From NCBI GenBank assembly GCA_022565075.1, contig JADFKG010000105.1:1-7126 (forward strand): a stretch of DNA of 7,126 nucleotides, written 5' to 3'. Under the pieces are notes generated by a model. The model saw only the letters and a list, made by a program, of their open reading frames with translations. It was not told the DNA's origin and searched no databases. The stretch comes from Chloroflexota bacterium. GTDB lineage: Bacteria > Chloroflexota > Dehalococcoidia > SM23-28-2 > RBG-16-64-32. Positions 7,056 through 7,126 of the stretch are shown piece by piece (the stretch's first letter is position 1; each line of letters starts with the position of its first letter). A program made the position numbers and the translations under genes.

Positions 7056-7126
7056 TCGCGGTAGAGCTTCTCGGCTGCGATGTACTCGCGGACAGCCTCC
7101 GGGACGAGGCCCTCGATCGAGCGTCC
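7052..7126 (-). CDS. C-terminal end of an unidentified minus-strand gene (partial)
   Basis: Read from the window edge on the minus strand, one frame stays open for 24 codons and ends at a TAG (complement of 7052-7054), giving a tail ending PEAVREYIAAEKLYRD. Nearly all codons end in G or C, like the other genes here. The tail is amphipathic and probably helical. It meets the 146-residue gene tail to tail, the two stop codons sharing CTAG, so the overlap is four bases. Too little is visible to name the product. Confidence 0.5.
   Translation of the reverse strand, partial: GRSIEGLVPEAVREYIAAEKLYRD

Overview
This is a GC-rich bacterial window (roughly two thirds G+C) with tightly packed genes, overlapping starts and stops, GC-rich third codon positions and only one sizeable non-coding gap. 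No rRNA, tRNA, CRISPR array, phage gene or insertion sequence was seen. The gene content suggests a member of the Chloroflexota, possibly of Dehalococcoidia type: an RGG-tailed protein before dapB and asd, a sulfide:quinone-reductase-like flavoprotein, a small cysteine-free HesB-like protein and a short-form GyrB. That placement is inference from general resemblance, not from a marker tree.

Layout. (1) Bases 1-186 hold the C-terminal tail of a plus-strand protein with Gly/Arg-rich repeats and seven consecutive prolines, possibly polynucleotide phosphorylase. (2) Bases 251-3325 hold a plus-strand run: dapB (dihydrodipicolinate reductase), a flavoprotein of the sulfide:quinone oxidoreductase / flavocytochrome c sulfide dehydrogenase family that overlaps dapB by 11 bases, and asd (aspartate-semialdehyde dehydrogenase). 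dapB and asd serve the aspartate pathway to diaminopimelate and lysine. dapA, the enzyme between them in the pathway, is not in the window, and the flavoprotein has no obvious link to that pathway. (3) Bases 3395-3679 hold a small minus-strand gene for a HesB/IscA-like protein without cysteines, preceded by the best Shine-Dalgarno sequence in the window. (4) Bases 3695-3985 are a divergent control region with terminator-like hairpins facing both ways and an extended -10 promoter for gyrB. (5) gyrB (3986-5890) is complete, with an unusual proline in its EGDSAGG motif. (6) A class I SAM-dependent methyltransferase (5918-6622) overlaps an unrecognised 146-residue protein (6615-7055). (7) The last 75 bases are the C-terminus of a minus-strand gene that meets the previous gene tail to tail, the two stop codons sharing a CTAG.

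The enzymes are mostly housekeeping, and I did not find a clearly new biological system. The points most worth a second look are the GyrB proline substitution, the redox flavoprotein inside a lysine-pathway gene run, the cysteine-free HesB-like protein, the structured leader before dapB, the apparently leaderless promoters of asd and the methyltransferase gene, and the two-way terminator-like element before gyrB.
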